Of a stretch of 64,000 bases of DNA, positions 35,061 through 50,271 are shown piece by piece. Location: contig NC_088809.1 in the NCBI RefSeq assembly GCF_011386835.1, forward strand, positions 4,535,001 through 4,599,000, in the 5' to 3' direction. The position numbers were made by a program, and so were the translations under genes. This DNA comes from Chrysemys picta bellii. Lineage: Eukaryota > Chordata > Testudines > Emydidae. The notes beneath the pieces were generated by a model. The model ran no database searches. It saw nothing but the letters and a program-made list of their open reading frames with translations, and was not told the DNA's origin. Positions within the stretch are counted from its first letter, which is position 1. Each line of letters begins with the position of its first letter.

Positions 35061-35467
35061 GCCTGACATTACAACTCCCACTGACTTCAGTGGAAATGCT
35101 CAGGATCAAGCCAGGAATTTTCTGCTAACGAGCCTGCCTCCTGCAGAAGCCCATGTGTCAGTGCAGGAGTAGGCAGCTTTCACCTGTCCATCTCCGGCAG
35201 TGGAAGAACCCCTCTGCTGTGCATCTCTCTCTGGGTATTGATAAGATGCCTCGGAATTGTAGGGGTGGGTTTTCTGTCTCTCCAAGCCACCCGTGGCTGT
35301 GTCTGGCTTTGGCCTTGTAGGTGATATCGGAACAAGTTAATGAGTGTAATTTTAAACTTAGTGAGCATCCCTGACCAGAATGATGAATGCTCTGCAGCTG
35401 CCAGAAAATGAAAAGTGGATCGAATTGAATTGGCCAGGCATTGAACGAGCCATCAATATGAAAGGGG

Positions 35468-35513
35468 GAGGCAGCGAGCCAGTGCCCTCTGCCCTGAGGT
35501 AGGGCCACACGAG

Positions 35514-35554
<41 letters not shown>

Positions 35555-35662
35555 CAGCGAACCAGTGCCCTCTGCCCTGAGGTAGGGCCACACGAGAGTG
35601 TGTGTGTGTGTGTGTGTGTGAGGCAGCGAGCCAGTGCCCTCTGCCCTGAGGTAGGGCCACAC

Positions 35663-35696
<34 letters not shown>

Positions 35697-35714
35697 GAGA
35701 GAGAGAGCGCGCGC
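35468..35714. repeat. Composite minisatellite with (GT)n tracts
   Basis: Three tandem units start at 35468, 35551 and 35620. Each is a 47-bp unique block (gaggcagcgagccagtgccc through gtagggccacacgag) followed by a GT tract of different length (units of about 83, 69 and 75 bp). The last is followed by (GA)n and gcgcgcgc. Open frames through it (up to 240 aa on minus) are artefacts of the stop-free GT/CA repeat. Confidence 0.95.
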
Positions 35715-38550
<2,836 letters not shown>

Positions 38551-38894
38551 TAAGTAAGTGACGCGTGATTTGAAGGTGGAGACGGCCGATCTGCCCCAGT
38601 GACCAGGCGGAAGGGCCAGCAGGGCTTGCTTCTGGCTTCGTTTGTTGAGGGGGGCAGGGGGATTCCAGCTCCCCTCCCGTGCAGAGCTGGCGTGGGGAGA
38701 AGGGAGCCTTGAACTAGCCTGGCCATGGGGCTACGTGCTGGGGCCAGAAGCAGATGCCTCATCTCCTGACTCAGTGCGTGCCAGCAAGGCGGGCGGAGTG
38801 GAGGGTGTTGTTAGCCACCCCTGGCCTGGCTGGATACCACACCGAGACTGGGAGTGTCACAGGAGCCAGAGGTGCCCAGCTCCTAATGATTCCG

Positions 38895-39095
38895 CAATTC
38901 TAAGTCCAGAAGGAGCCATTACGATCAGCTGGTCAGACCCCCTGCGTAGCACAGGCCCGGGAGCCTGCCCAGTGAGGAGACCGCTGGACGTGTGGCCTGG
39001 CTGGTGTATCGCAGGCGGGCGATATCTTGGCAACTGGACAAGGCCCTGATTGTCCCTTCCATATCCCTGACCAGGACTTTGGAATAAACTGCTCC
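38895..39095 (-). repeat. CR1 LINE 3' fragment, antisense
   Basis: Contains attctaagtccagaaggagc, cattacgatcagctggtcag and accccctgcgtagcacaggc, the inverted CR1 3' end. It lies about 350 bp after the DOC2B donor at 38550. Confidence 0.65.
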
Positions 39096-39800
39096 CCTCC
39101 CCCTCAGCCGGAAAAGGCTTCCCATGTGTTCCAGTGAGCCCAGCGCCTGCTGGGTGCTAGTGGGAGTTGGGTGCCAAGTCTCCTAGGGTCAGATTTTTAA
39201 AGGTATTTAGGAGCCTAAATATGCCGACAGACACCGTGTGGGGTTTTCAGAAGCTCTTGTGACATCCCAGTTGCCTGGCTACAGCTGCAAGACAATGGGG
39301 CTGCAGGGAACTAGCCATTTGACAGGGCAGAGGCATAACGGCACCTTCCGCAGACGCAGCTGGGTGCCACCTGCAGCCGGCAACGTCCTCTGGTTGTGGC
39401 GAGCCAGAGCCGCCTCACCATTTGAGTCGTAAAGATGCAATAACAGCTGAGGCGGGGCGGGCATCCCGTCAAGCGGGTGGCCACGTGTGATTATAGTCAC
39501 CAATATGGGGACAATGGTAAGGCAATTGCTTCTGACATGATCCAGTGACTTTCCTTGCAACCTAATGTAATGATTTAATTGTGCACAGTTAAGCCATTAT
39601 GCAAGGCAATCAGGAAACATTATGCAGGGCTGATGCCCATGTCATGAGACAGGAAGATTTAACCCTTGAGAGGAGCCTGAATGCCCTACAGGAGACTGTC
39701 CCCACCCATGCGTGCTCTGCCTTCTGATGCACCCGCACTGATGAGCACTTGAGTGATCCAGTGGTGCACGTGTGGTCAGATCAGGCACCTTGGCATACGC
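39096..39800. other. Unique non-coding DNA, DOC2B intron
   Basis: No exon or repeat recognised. Confidence 0.4.
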
Positions 39801-39804
39801 TCTG

Positions 39805-39990
39805 GAGGCCTAGAGGATTAGATCAGGGGACTGGGAGTCAGAATTTCCCGGGTTCTGTTCCTAGCTCTGCCTTTGACTCACCTGTGTGGCCTTGAAAAAC
39901 AGGAATGGCTTCGTTCACCCTCGGAGAGGCAGTGTAGAGCGTAGCTGTGTAAAGCTCTTTGAGATCCATGGGTCAAGGGGGCTATGGCAG
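39805..39990 (+). repeat. MIR-type SINE
   Basis: Contains ctagaggattagatcagggg, ttcctagctctgcctttgac and gtgtaaagctctttgagatc. Confidence 0.65.
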
Positions 39991-39994
39991 AGAA

Positions 39995-41735
39995 AAGCGT
40001 TGTTAGTGCTGCCAGGTTCCTCATCCAGGAGACGAATAAGCAGGAGTGTTTGTCTGTGCGCCACTTACATGGCCAAGCACCTACACTTCTAGGGCATGTT
40101 ACTGTAAATTTCCCGGTGGAAGCTGGGGTGTAGTATTTTGCATACCAAGCACTGAGTGGGCGAGGGGAAGTGGTGCAGGGGTGGGGATCTCGGGATGGGA
40201 ACGCTGACATGCTATGGTGCTGAAGGGGTTAGGAAGGCAGCAGAATCTTCTCAGTGAGGGGGAGTGCGGGGGTCCGTGCACTGTAAAAGCACCAGAGGAG
40301 CTGCTGGGTGAATGGAGCCTTGAACGATTGGGAGGATGGTTAGCAGAACAGTGTGCATGGAGTCCCCCATCCCCACTCCCAAACAGCACGTGGTGTAATG
40401 CACCGTGCCTGGGAAAGGTCGCGGAGGGTTTGGCTTTGCATCGCTCCAATCTGGCTCCCTCATTAGTGCCCTGCAGTGGAATAATGAGTCGCAGCTTCCC
40501 TTTCATTTGTTCCTGTCCAATTCCTGGAGCAGCAGGGGCCTGGGAGTCTGATTCGGAAGCTGCGTGAGACTGTCAGCAAAGCTGGGGGTAATTATCTCCA
40601 GGGGCAACAGATTCCCCACCGCAGGGGTCTGCCCAGCACTGCTGTTTGGCTGGGAGGCTTCCCATCATCACCCCATGGTGGCTGACAGCTACAAGCAGCT
40701 GCAGTGATCCAGTGGCAGTGGGGGGGCGTATGTTTGTGGAGCCCCAGCACTGCGGTTTCCTCCCTCTCTTTCATATCAGGGGCCTCTGACTGTTGAGAAG
40801 GGAGGGGAGAGTTTGGGGGAATAATTGAGATGTCTAATCTTGATTAGGGCCCTAATTAATTCAGCAAACCTGATAGTTTGCATAATACGAGCTCATTACC
40901 CTGTGCCAGGGAAGCCTGGAAAGATTTAGTCCAAAGAATAAATCAGGCCAGTTCCCTCCCTTACGTAGATTTTAAAGCATAGCATGGGCTATGCAGCAGG
41001 CTGGTTTTGAGTTGGGGGTGAAGGCCCGTGCCTGTGAAAGGGAGACAGCAGCGAATGGAGCCAGACACGATGCAGCAAACTTATCCCCCCTTTCCCCCCA
41101 CGTTCTCTGAACGTTCTTCGCTCCTGACCAGCAGCCCCCCGGCTGTTCCAGCCCTGGGCTCTCCCCTGCACCCGTACCTTTGCCGATGCTCCTCAGTTGT
41201 GTCCCACAGCCACTCCCGGGATCCCTGCCAAACATCCACACAGCTCTGCCAAAGCACCTCCCTCCTAACCTCCACCCCATTGCTGTCCCAGCCCTGAGCT
41301 TCCCCTGAGCACAAACTTCCCCATGTGTCGCCGGGGGGGGGGGGCTGTGTGATGTGCAGAAGTATCTGCTAAGGACAAGGCTGGGGCCAGGACACACCCT
41401 GTTATTGTGAACTGGGAGCGAACTGGGCAGGATATTGAAGCCCTGATGTTAGAGTGAATCTTACCTCGGGGCCTGGGCAGGGGCTAGGGGGACTGGGAGC
41501 CGGACATGGAGCCTTTTAGCTGCTGGTTCCAAGTAAGAACTCGTCCGTTCAGGGTCCCGTCACAGGCAGGTGCCTCCTTTCTGGTTTACGATTTTGGCTC
41601 CTGCTCAGTTTCCCGCCTCCTTCCTCCAGGGCCCCAGGCCAGTGGCCATCTCCTCAGTGATGCAGGGCTAAGGGAGCAGCTGGTGATTGTGAGTAATCAG
41701 GACAGCACTGGCTAGGGAAGCCGGAGGAGGACGCG
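39995..41735. other. Unique non-coding DNA, DOC2B intron
   Basis: No exon. 40830-40940 is an AT-rich island in GC-rich sequence (ccctaattaattcagcaaac). Frames up to 141 aa (40972-41397, minus) lack domains. Confidence 0.4.
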
Positions 41736-41739
41736 GTGA

Positions 41740-41945
41740 TTTCTTTGCTTGCGACTCGGCATCTGTGAACTGGACACATGGCTGGTCCCTTCTACAGCCT
41801 CCGGTTCCTGCTGCTCCTTTGTCCTGTCTGCCCCCAGCCCGATCCTCTCACCCGCCTCTTCTGTCTTCTCTGTTGCCTCGGACACCTCCCAGGGCAGGGA
41901 TGTGTTTGTGCAGCACCTAGCATGGGGGAGCATCGGTAGTTTCAG
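41740..41945 (+). repeat. MIR-like SINE tail fragment
   Basis: Contains ggcatctgtgaactggacac, cagggcagggatgtgtttgt and gcagcacctagcatggggga. Confidence 0.45.
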
Positions 41946-41949
41946 ACAT

Positions 41950-44080
41950 CCGGTTCCTGTTAGATCTGAATGGGCACTGGGCATCCCCAGCCCCTGAAAG
42001 TCTCACCGATAGCAAACCAGGGAGGTGTGCGTGTTTCAGGCTGCGCTGGGCGTGATGCAAGAAGTCTGCAGCCATTAGTGCAATCGTGTATGCTGATCCC
42101 AGTTCAGGGTGGTTCATGTGCAGAGACGGGGCGGGGGGTGAGAGGTGGCCTGAGATAATCAGCCAGGCTGAAAAAAGCCAAAAGCCCTGTATCCCTATGA
42201 TCTCCCCCACCCCACCCCGCCATGGTGCATGGGCAGGCAGTGCGTAGTGCCCCAGTTCAGAATGATGCTCCCCGCCCCCCATCCAGCTCTGTCCCACCAC
42301 TTAACAAATAATTGGATCCGCTGACCTGTAAACAGCAGGATCTGTAGACATCAGAATTGTCTCTTGGCAGGGGCACGCGGCTGGCCGAGTAGATGGGCTA
42401 ACGGGGCCTGTTGGAGAGGGTAGCTTGCATTTGCTCATGTCAGAAATACAGCATTGCTGAGACGTGAACTTCCTCCTAGCTCGCACTGTGCCTATTGGGT
42501 CCTTAAAAATTTGATTAAGATGATGTTAAAAAAAAAAAGTGAACAGAGTTTGAGCATAGAAGTTTCTGGTTATCAGGGAATAACGTACAGATTATCAAGG
42601 GTGCAAAGTTTGGTTTAAGATCGGGTGGCATAAGGAATACATAATCTGCAATGACCCCGATTGGGGGTAAAAGGTTGATGGGTCAAAGTACAGACATTGA
42701 GATATGAGGGTACGAAGTTCATAGAGTGGCTATGTTCGGGTGTGGAGTATAATGAGTGGATATGATGATGAGGATGGATTGCCCCTCATTTGGTGAGATT
42801 TAATGTTCAGGGAGTTTATGGTTCCAGTTCATATGATCCAACGGAGAAGGTCTCTTGGTCCCTTTCTCGTAGTGGGAGAATGGCATTCTCCCCCTCCTGT
42901 GTCCTTGCCCATCAGGGGGTGCACGGACACCCAAGAGGGCCAGGGCAGACTGTGCTACTGAACGTGCGGTGTGTTAGAGGCGGGGCCTAAAGAGCCCATG
43001 GTATTTTTATTTGTGCAGAGCAGGTGTGCTCACCCCAGAATCTATGACTCAGTCCCAAACTGGGCAATTACATTCTGCCTCAAGACAGAGGCTTCCTGTC
43101 CTAATTGGAGGTGTTGCTATGCACAACTTAGCAGCTGGTACGTTTCACTCCAGAGGTGGCTGCATTTCAGCCAGTGCATGAAGCGATTCCTGTGTATGCC
43201 AATGTTGAGGTTTGCAAAATGCTATATAAGGCGTCAACTCACCAGTTTCCTGAACAGAGAAGCAGGTGATCGTGATCTGTGGGAGGCACCAGACGTACTT
43301 GCACCTCGCTCTTGGGCTGGCCTGTTGGCACATTTCCTTTTTGTCTTGCACCTTGAGAGCCTGTGATCATTCGTTGGGAAAGAATTGTTATTCAGTAAAG
43401 CCAGACCCAGCTTCTTGCCTTGTAAAAGACTGATGTGTAAAGGCTGGAATGCAGCCCCCGCCCCTGGAGAAATGGTCTGTTTGAGCGGAGCCGGTGTACA
43501 CCCACATGCGCTCCCTGACCTCATTGCTATTCCACTCCATGCTTGTAGGGTGACAGAGCGCCTGCAAGAGCCTTTTATGTGAATTCCCCAGTGGTCATTA
43601 TCCTCCTAGGGGAATAGCTTCCAAAAAATAGGCTCTCCCCCAGGGAAACCACGCCGGTAACGTCTGGAGAAGGTACAAACCATTTGTGCACCATAAACTC
43701 AACATGGCTAAATTACAGAGACGTGAATTGAGATGCTTCTTTCTCTCTTGCTGTGTCAGAGAGCAGGTGCAGCACGCAGCGTTCTCACTGGATTGGCTTT
43801 TATTTCCTTCCTGCCAAAGGGATTCTGCAAACCATAATCAAAACGAAAAATAAAAAGGCCCAGGCCAGGGTCCGGGGGAACGCCAACCCTAGGCATGCGG
43901 GCCATAGAGTGCTGGCCTGGGGTGGATGGCTCTGTGACAGCCATCATCTCGTCCAACACCAGGGACTGAGCGAGGGGCCAGTGCTAAGCTCATGAGACTA
44001 CAGCTTGAGCTAAAGAACCAGGCTAGCGCTAGAGCTGTGCAGACCCTATACTACAGTTTGTGAACGCTGACCGGGGGTTA
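41950..44080. other. Unique non-coding DNA, DOC2B intron
   Basis: No exon or confident repeat. 42530-42800 is AT-rich. The 131-aa plus frame (42971-43366) shows no domain. Confidence 0.4.
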
Positions 44081-44084
44081 CATC

Positions 44085-44215
44085 TGCGTGTGTATGTACA
44101 GTAAGCTGTGCAGGGCAGGGGCTGTCTCTAGCGTGTATGTGTACGGTGCTCAGCACAACAGGGCCCCGAGCTCTAATCATGACCTTTAGTGCTACCATCA
44201 TATTAATAACGGGAG
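44085..44215 (+). repeat. SINE-tail fragment
   Basis: Contains gcagggcaggggctgtctct, gtgctcagcacaacagggcc and a taataa end. Confidence 0.6.
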
Positions 44216-44649
44216 CTGGGTAGTGCTACCTAACACTCTGTAGCTCTCACCATATGTGATCAGCCCCCTCCAATGCACGGTGCTCAGGTGTAATGACATT
44301 TTGTGGTTCCATATTGAGAGACAATTATATGTCAGTAGCAAAACCAATCTCCATAATGGCTCTGTACAGGCAGTGATGCAAAGTGTGAGCAGCCTAACCA
44401 CTTCTAATTACATGGGAATACCTCTTGGTCATCTCGCCATTTGTACTGCAAACACTTGCCCGGCGATCTCGCTCAGTGGGGTTGCATACTGATAGGCCCC
44501 TATCAATCCAGTCGCCCCGGTTTATCCCTTAAGGAATGCATTCCGGGGCGGGTAAGCAGGATTGCTTTCTAACAACGACTGATGTTTCCACTCTGAAAGG
44601 AAGAGAGACTTATAAAATAGGGGATGATGCTTGTCTGTCTCACGTGGAG

Positions 44650-44745
44650 CTGCGTGGGTTAATTATTGCGGGAGAGTTTGGAATCACTGGGTGAGGGTCT
44701 CTGGCCTGTGTGATGCCCCTTTTGGCCTTTGAAATTTTTCAAATC
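44650..44745 (+). repeat. Possible CR1 3' end fragment
   Basis: Contains gagggtctctggcctgtgtg and cccttttggcctttgaaatt, reminiscent of the CR1 terminus but degenerate. Confidence 0.35.
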
Positions 44746-44749
44746 CATC

Positions 44750-45495
44750 TGTTGGAATTGTGCATCCAATTCTCATAGGAAATTAAGAGGAACTGGGGGA
44801 CCAAACCCTATAGCTGGTTTGGAAATTTCAGTTTGTGAATTTATGCTCAGCACCTGGAGATTCCAGCCTCAGGGTGGAAGAGGCTAAAGGAATACAAAGA
44901 ACATAATGTCTGCCAGATTCTACAGTTGTCTTAGAAAAATGCCACCCTATCACTATGATATTGGTGGGGGATACCCCATAGCTATAGTCTAACAAAAACA
45001 ATAGCTTTCTGAGGCTCTTCACCTCAGATAGTAGATGGCGCCCCATTCACCAAGGCACGAATACTCCCGCAAGACAAGGAAGAAGTTACACCCTATCAGC
45101 CAGAGAGAAGCTGTAGTTCTACCTTTGCTGCTGATGTTTTGTGTGGGCTTGAGATGGACGATAACACCAATGGGTCTCCTTGACTACCTTTCTGTGAGAT
45201 TGGTCGGCCTTGGCAGCTTTCATTCTGTGCGTGGTTCTGAATGCTCTTGTGTCTACCTGGAGACAACAGAAAGGGGAACTCTGTGCATAGATCAAGTGCT
45301 GCTTGGACAAAGATAATTGTTTCCAAGAGTGATGGGAAAACAGATGGAAAAGCAGGTACAGAGTGATTCATCCTAAGAGGGCATCGCAAGAGAATGGGAG
45401 CAGAGGGGGAGGAGGGTTTGTCAGATCGCATGGGAGACCTTGGACTGTGATGCAGGAGAGAGTTTATAAGTTTCATCTTTACACTCTGTAGATAG
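44750..45495. other. Unique non-coding DNA
   Basis: No exon. The 139-aa minus frame (45096-45515) has no domain. Confidence 0.4.
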
Positions 45496-45499
45496 CCAC

Positions 45500-45690
45500 T
45501 CACTTGGACAAGCACCTATACTCACATGGGAATTCCCAGACTGGATCACACTAATGGTCCATCTATCCCAGCACCAAGAGAGGTGAGCACCAGCTGCTTC
45601 AGAGGAGGATGAAAGACACCCTGCAGTTCTGGGATAACCAGCCTTCAGGGAGTTTCTTCCTAGCCCTAAGAGTGTTTGGATTTCCATGTC
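45500..45690 (-). repeat. CR1 3' region fragment, antisense
   Basis: Contains agactggatcacactaatgg, tccatctatcccagcacc and agctgcttcagaggaggatg. Same subfamily as 53062-53477. Confidence 0.6.
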
Positions 45691-45694
45691 TCTG

Positions 45695-46425
45695 CCATTT
45701 GTTACTCTTACTGCTGGTGATAATTCCAAAACCAGTGTTCACAAAGGTGAATCAGAAACAGATCCCTGTCTGCTGAAAATCCTTGGCAAACAATGACTTC
45801 ACATGCAGAAATCAGGAAGGTTCAAAAGCTGTTATGACCAGACATAAAGGTTAAATTCACTGGGCTATTTATTTGCATCCCCATCTACTTACCCTGTAAG
45901 ATTTGTTCCCATACAAGGTTCTGGATGATGATGAGTCTCCTGAGAAATATTTTTTTTCCTTGCAGAATGTAATGACAAAATCAGCAAAGTGGAATAGCCA
46001 AAGGGTCATTTGTAGGTGGGGTTCATTTACACTGGTGCCGGCCCACGATCGTCATTGACGGGCATCCCGGTCTTATCTCCTTCTCCCACCCCCAGCAGTG
46101 GAAAAGGTGAGATGGAGATAGCTCAACATGGCCACTTTAGGAGAATGTTCCACATTGTCTTTACTGTACAAAAAGCCTTGTAGCCCAGCTGGTATGTGTG
46201 AAATCAGTGTGGAGAATCCTGCTCCACTTCCCAGTGTCAGTGGGACACAACCACTGTCACAAACTGCACTAATCAGCCCCTGTTGCACAGTCTCCTCTGA
46301 AGACAAGGACTGAATGAGCCAAGGGAGACTGAGCTTTCCCTTCTGTCAGCCCTAGAGGGAGCCCTCTAGATGGGCCTTGAGGAATGTTGGCAGGGCAGGG
46401 TTGTGAGTGGCTCCCACTGCCTCTG
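45695..46425. other. Unique non-coding DNA
   Basis: No feature recognised. Confidence 0.4.
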
Positions 46426-46428
46426 GCT

Positions 46429-46535
46429 ACGGCTACACTATGGGACTACGTTGGTGTAGCTACAGCATTCAAGGGTGTGAAATTTAGTGAGTGATGTAGC
46501 TATGTTGATCTAGATTATAAGTGTAGGCCTCTGTC
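46429..46535. mobile_element. Very short MITE-like element
   Basis: Left ggctacggctacactatggg and right ataagtgtaggcct are weak inverted ends; gtagctacag and gtagctatg inside are further inverted words. Ends not secure. Confidence 0.35.
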
Positions 46536-46539
46536 CTGT

Positions 46540-47543
46540 GACTCAGTAAAAGACTTTGGTTGCCAGGTCTGTCCGTCACTAAACTCACAGCAGAGCAATA
46601 AATGCTAATATGTTCTGGATGGGCTTTTTGTTTAAATGCAAAAGACGGAGGGGTTTGGAGAAGGAGACAAAGTAGATGTTGGCAGAGCTGTTGAGATGTG
46701 ACTGCACTTTGTTTTACCAGCACAGTTCCAATGCCAGGAGTAAAGAGAACACGCTCTCTGTCTGTGTCCCAGCCAGTGTTCCCATTATTCATGGCTTGGC
46801 TTTGCAGCAAACAGCCCTCAGTGTTGTATTGTTGCTCTTCCGCAGTAGGAACATAGACATTCTCATCTAGTCTAGCCCAGGGGAGGGGTGAAATGTTGAG
46901 AGCAAAGTGGTGAAAAGCAGAGTCCTTTAGAGAACAACTGAATCTGAGCCTTTGTGTTGTGCTTTGCTTCTAGCCACTACAGTGATAGGTGCCTTAGAAA
47001 TGCCTCTGATAGATAGGTGGGGTCAGCTTCTCAGCAGTGCTCAGCACCCAGCCGCTCCGGTTGTGACATTCCTGGCTAGCTTTTTAAAGAATTCCACACC
47101 CAGCGTGCATCCCATGTGCTGCGCTCTTCTGCAAATCTGGCTGTTTATTCTGGTGCCTAAATGAGAGCTGAAAATCTCACCCTCTGTGCCCAAGCTGGGC
47201 ACTTGTTCCCTCGATTCTTTCCCATTCACTCTGCGAATTCCATGGTCACTAGACAGAACCCTGTCCAAAACTACCTGTGGTTGTTTCCCTGCTCTGTGGA
47301 ACTTGAAGAAACAAATGCACTTTCTCTGCTTTCTTAACTGGTCACATACATTCTCAGCCTCCTGTATTTCTTCTAGGTTTTGCATTTGTGATCCCACTAG
47401 CTCAGCCGTTGCCTGGCTCCTCTCCTTCTACCATAGCAAAAAGCAGGACAGTTGCTACCTTGTGCCACTCTAGGTCTTGCAGGCAAGACTCGCCACAGAA
47501 CGATGCGTGTGCCTGTGCTAACCTGGCAGACTGTGCCTTTACC
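46540..47543. other. Unique non-coding DNA
   Basis: No exon. Frames of about 100 aa on both strands lack domains. Confidence 0.4.
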
Positions 47544-47551
47544 CTCTAGAC

Positions 47552-48229
47552 CAGGCCTGCACAACATGTGGTCCGGGGGCCGCATGCGGCCCGCGTGGGC
47601 TCACTGTGCGACCCGCGGGGGGTGAGTAGGCAAGTGACGGGTGAGGGAGGGGGGCTGAGGAGGCGAGCGGGTGGGCAGTAGGTAGGCGAGTCGGGGGTGT
47701 GGGGGGCTGAGGAGGTGAGCAGCGAGTCAGTGGCTGACCTGTTCTACTGATCTGGTCTGGCTCCCATCCCCTCTCCAAAGGTTGCAGCTGTCTGAAGGTG
47801 CCTGCCTTCCATGCCTTCCTCATTCACACCTCATTCATTGAACAGGGCAATGATTACCAAGTGGGGGGAAGATCTTATTCTACTTCTAGCAAAAAGACAT
47901 TTTTTTTTACCTTAATTATACTACCTTAGAGGCCCGCTATAACATATTACCAAGGTTCAATACCGCTGTTTCGGTGGGGCAGCCATGGGGAAGGAGGGTT
48001 TGTTTCTGCGGGGCAGGTGGCGCTGGGGTGAGGGGTTGTTTTGTTTTGGGGGAGGCTGGGTGGCACTGGGGGGCTTCCATGGGGCAGGCAGTGCTGGGGT
48101 GGTGGTGTTGTGTTTCAGGGGGGCTGGGCGGTGCTGGGGGGGGGTTCAGCGGGGCCAGGGGGTTTCGGCCCTCAGCTGTTTTCTTTGGAGTAATATGGCC
48201 CTCGCCGCTTTACGAGTTGTGCAGGCCTG
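47552..48229. mobile_element. hAT-type element (678 bp), non-coding
   Basis: TIRs caggcctgcacaac at both ends, identical for 14 bp. A perfect 8-bp duplication ctctagac lies at 47544-47551 and 48230-48237. The G-rich interior contains a tandem ggctgaggaggngagc array (47640-47730) and a ctggggnggtg / gggggctgg array (48000-48170). Frames of 107-109 aa across it are composition-driven. Confidence 0.92.
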
Positions 48230-48239
48230 CTCTAGACCT

Positions 48240-48823
48240 TTTCAACCTGCAGTACGTGGGCCCCAATTCAGAGGCATGGCTGCTAGGTCTGTACAAAATG
48301 TAAACTGAGTTCAGTCTGGCCAGCCTATGTTTGGAAACTCCACCCCCACATAGTTGAAATTAACTGATCTCATTAAGATATGCAAATGAGGACATCATGG
48401 TAGCAGATTGCATTTCTTTACAAGCATATTATTCCCCAGTGATTATTTTACAGCGCATCAAAATAATGTACATGCAAACCTGCCTTGTGTAATTTAATCC
48501 TCTGTTTCTTGCTCTTTTTAACCTTCACATTTAATGGCTGCTAATTTATTTAGGAGGTGGAGAGGGGAAAACAAAGTTCACCAGATTCCCTGGGCTTGGG
48601 ATTTTTATTACAGGTGGGAGTTTCTAAGTACCTACATGATTTAGAAGCCCAAGTGCCAATGAAAATCCATGGGGATTTGTATTCCTAATCCCCTGTAGCA
48701 GGATGAGAAGTGTTATCAAAGTTATGCCAGAATCTGAACACACGCTTCTCTCCTTCTCCCCTCTCCAAATGCAGAAGGAGTTGATCAGATGTGTCCATGG
48801 TGGGTGAATTTGCAGTCCCAGTC
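48240..48823. other. Unique non-coding DNA
   Basis: AT-rich, no feature recognised. Confidence 0.4.
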
Positions 48824-48826
48824 TAT

Positions 48827-49124
48827 GGCCTTGCCTACATTGGAGTTTGTCAGGGTTACTTATTATTTATTGTTTTATTGCTCTAGCGCCTAGGAAACCT
48901 AGTTATGGACCAGGACCCCGTTATGCTAGGGGCTGGACAAACCGGACAAAGAGGCAGTCTCTGCCCCAGACAGCTTCCAGTCTAAGTATACCTGTACCAT
49001 CAAAACCCCATGTGTAGAGAATTTGCACTGGTGAGTGGAATCAAGGGTCAATTGCCATGGTACTAATTGTGGTTTAGGAAGGTTTTTCCTGTAACGGGGG
49101 CTAATTCCCAGTGTAGGCAAGGCC
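48827..49124. mobile_element. TIR element carrying a SINE-tail insertion
   Basis: Left end ggccttgcctacattgg and inverted right end ggccttgcctacactgg. Immediate flanks TAT/TGT. The SINE-tail repeat at 48849-48993 lies inside it. Confidence 0.65.
48849..48993 (-). repeat. SINE-tail repeat inside a TIR element
   Basis: Contains ttattgctctagcgcctagg, accaggaccccgttatgcta and gtctctgccccagacagctt. Confidence 0.7.
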
Positions 49125-49504
49125 TGTCTAATCCAGGCGCCTGTGAGTCCAGCTGTCGCTTAGTTACAGACACAGCACTTCATGATGTCTCCAAATAGAG
49201 CTGTTCCTCTCCAAGGCAGGCAGAGGAGGATGGGACGCCCATTAACTATCCGGAACTCTTCCTGCAGCACGATCCCATTAGCCCATTAAATGGCTTTATT
49301 CTCCAGGCCAGCTGTGTGCAGGTCTGACCGTCCAGATGAAGCCATTATGTGCTGTTCCCTCTTTTCCAAATGACTGTCTTCTCGAGTGTGATTAATGCTG
49401 TACTTTAGCAAGGTGGGGTGGCTGTCTTTAAATAAGCAGAGCTTCGAGTATTGCTAATAAATGGGATTGAGCTGTATCGTGTGCGCTGCCTGCTTTATTC
49501 AATA

Positions 49505-49640
49505 CTGCCTGCCCTGGTACCTTGGTGTGGCCAGGACTGTCTCTGTTGTTGTTTATCTGTATTCTGGTAGTGTGTGTAGGCCCTCGTGGGGTGGGGGACC
49601 CTATGGTGCCAGGCGCTTTACAAACATAGATTTAGACAAG
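49505..49640 (-). repeat. SINE-tail fragment, antisense
   Basis: Contains tgttgtttatctgtattctg and gtgccaggcgctttacaaac. Confidence 0.5.
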
Positions 49641-49984
49641 TAACAAAATAAACAACACGCCAACATTTTCTTCTGGGTTAGTTTCCCCCATGGAAAGTGT
49701 GTGTGAGAATTAGCCAGTCAAATAGCAGAGTTGGCTGGCAGTAATTAGTGCTGGGTATTAGTAAAAAAGCAGTACTACAGCGATCCCCCAGTACCTGGCA
49801 GGCTCGGTCCAGAAAAGTGCTGCAGGTTAGGCCAAGCCTGTGGAAGTTTTCTAAGCACAGGTCTGCACAGTGCTTTACCAGACATGATGTAGATTTTTCC
49901 TTCCCACCCCACCACAGATGTCAGTGCTGCATGCGGAGGTGGGAGCTATGTTATTATTTCTGACTTGTACTGCCCATCAGACTG

Positions 49985-50095
49985 CAGCACGTTTGAAAAG
50001 ACTCCAGCCCCTGTTCCCGAGCAGGATCAGGGCCCCATTGTGTTAGGGGCTATACTATACACACAGAAGGACAAGGCTCTCCCTGCTCCAATATA
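49985..50095 (-). repeat. SINE-tail fragment, antisense
   Basis: Contains caggatcagggccccattgt, gttaggggctatactataca and aggacaaggctctccctgct. Confidence 0.55.
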
Positions 50096-50271
50096 ATTCC
50101 AGTTACCCAATTCCCTTTATCCGGAAATCCTAGTCATCCAAATCCAGTGTGTCCCCCATGAAGCCCTATGTTACTTAGTCACCTGCTAATAACTTCTCAA
50201 TTAGCCTCTTAGCGCCTGTTAGTGCTAATCAATGGCTTTGTATTTGTACAGTAGATGTGAGCAATAACTGA

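Noticed and set aside
35468..35700. Repeat-spacer pattern resembling a CRISPR array
   Set aside because: Vertebrate DNA; the spacers are all GT tracts and the units form an ordinary minisatellite.
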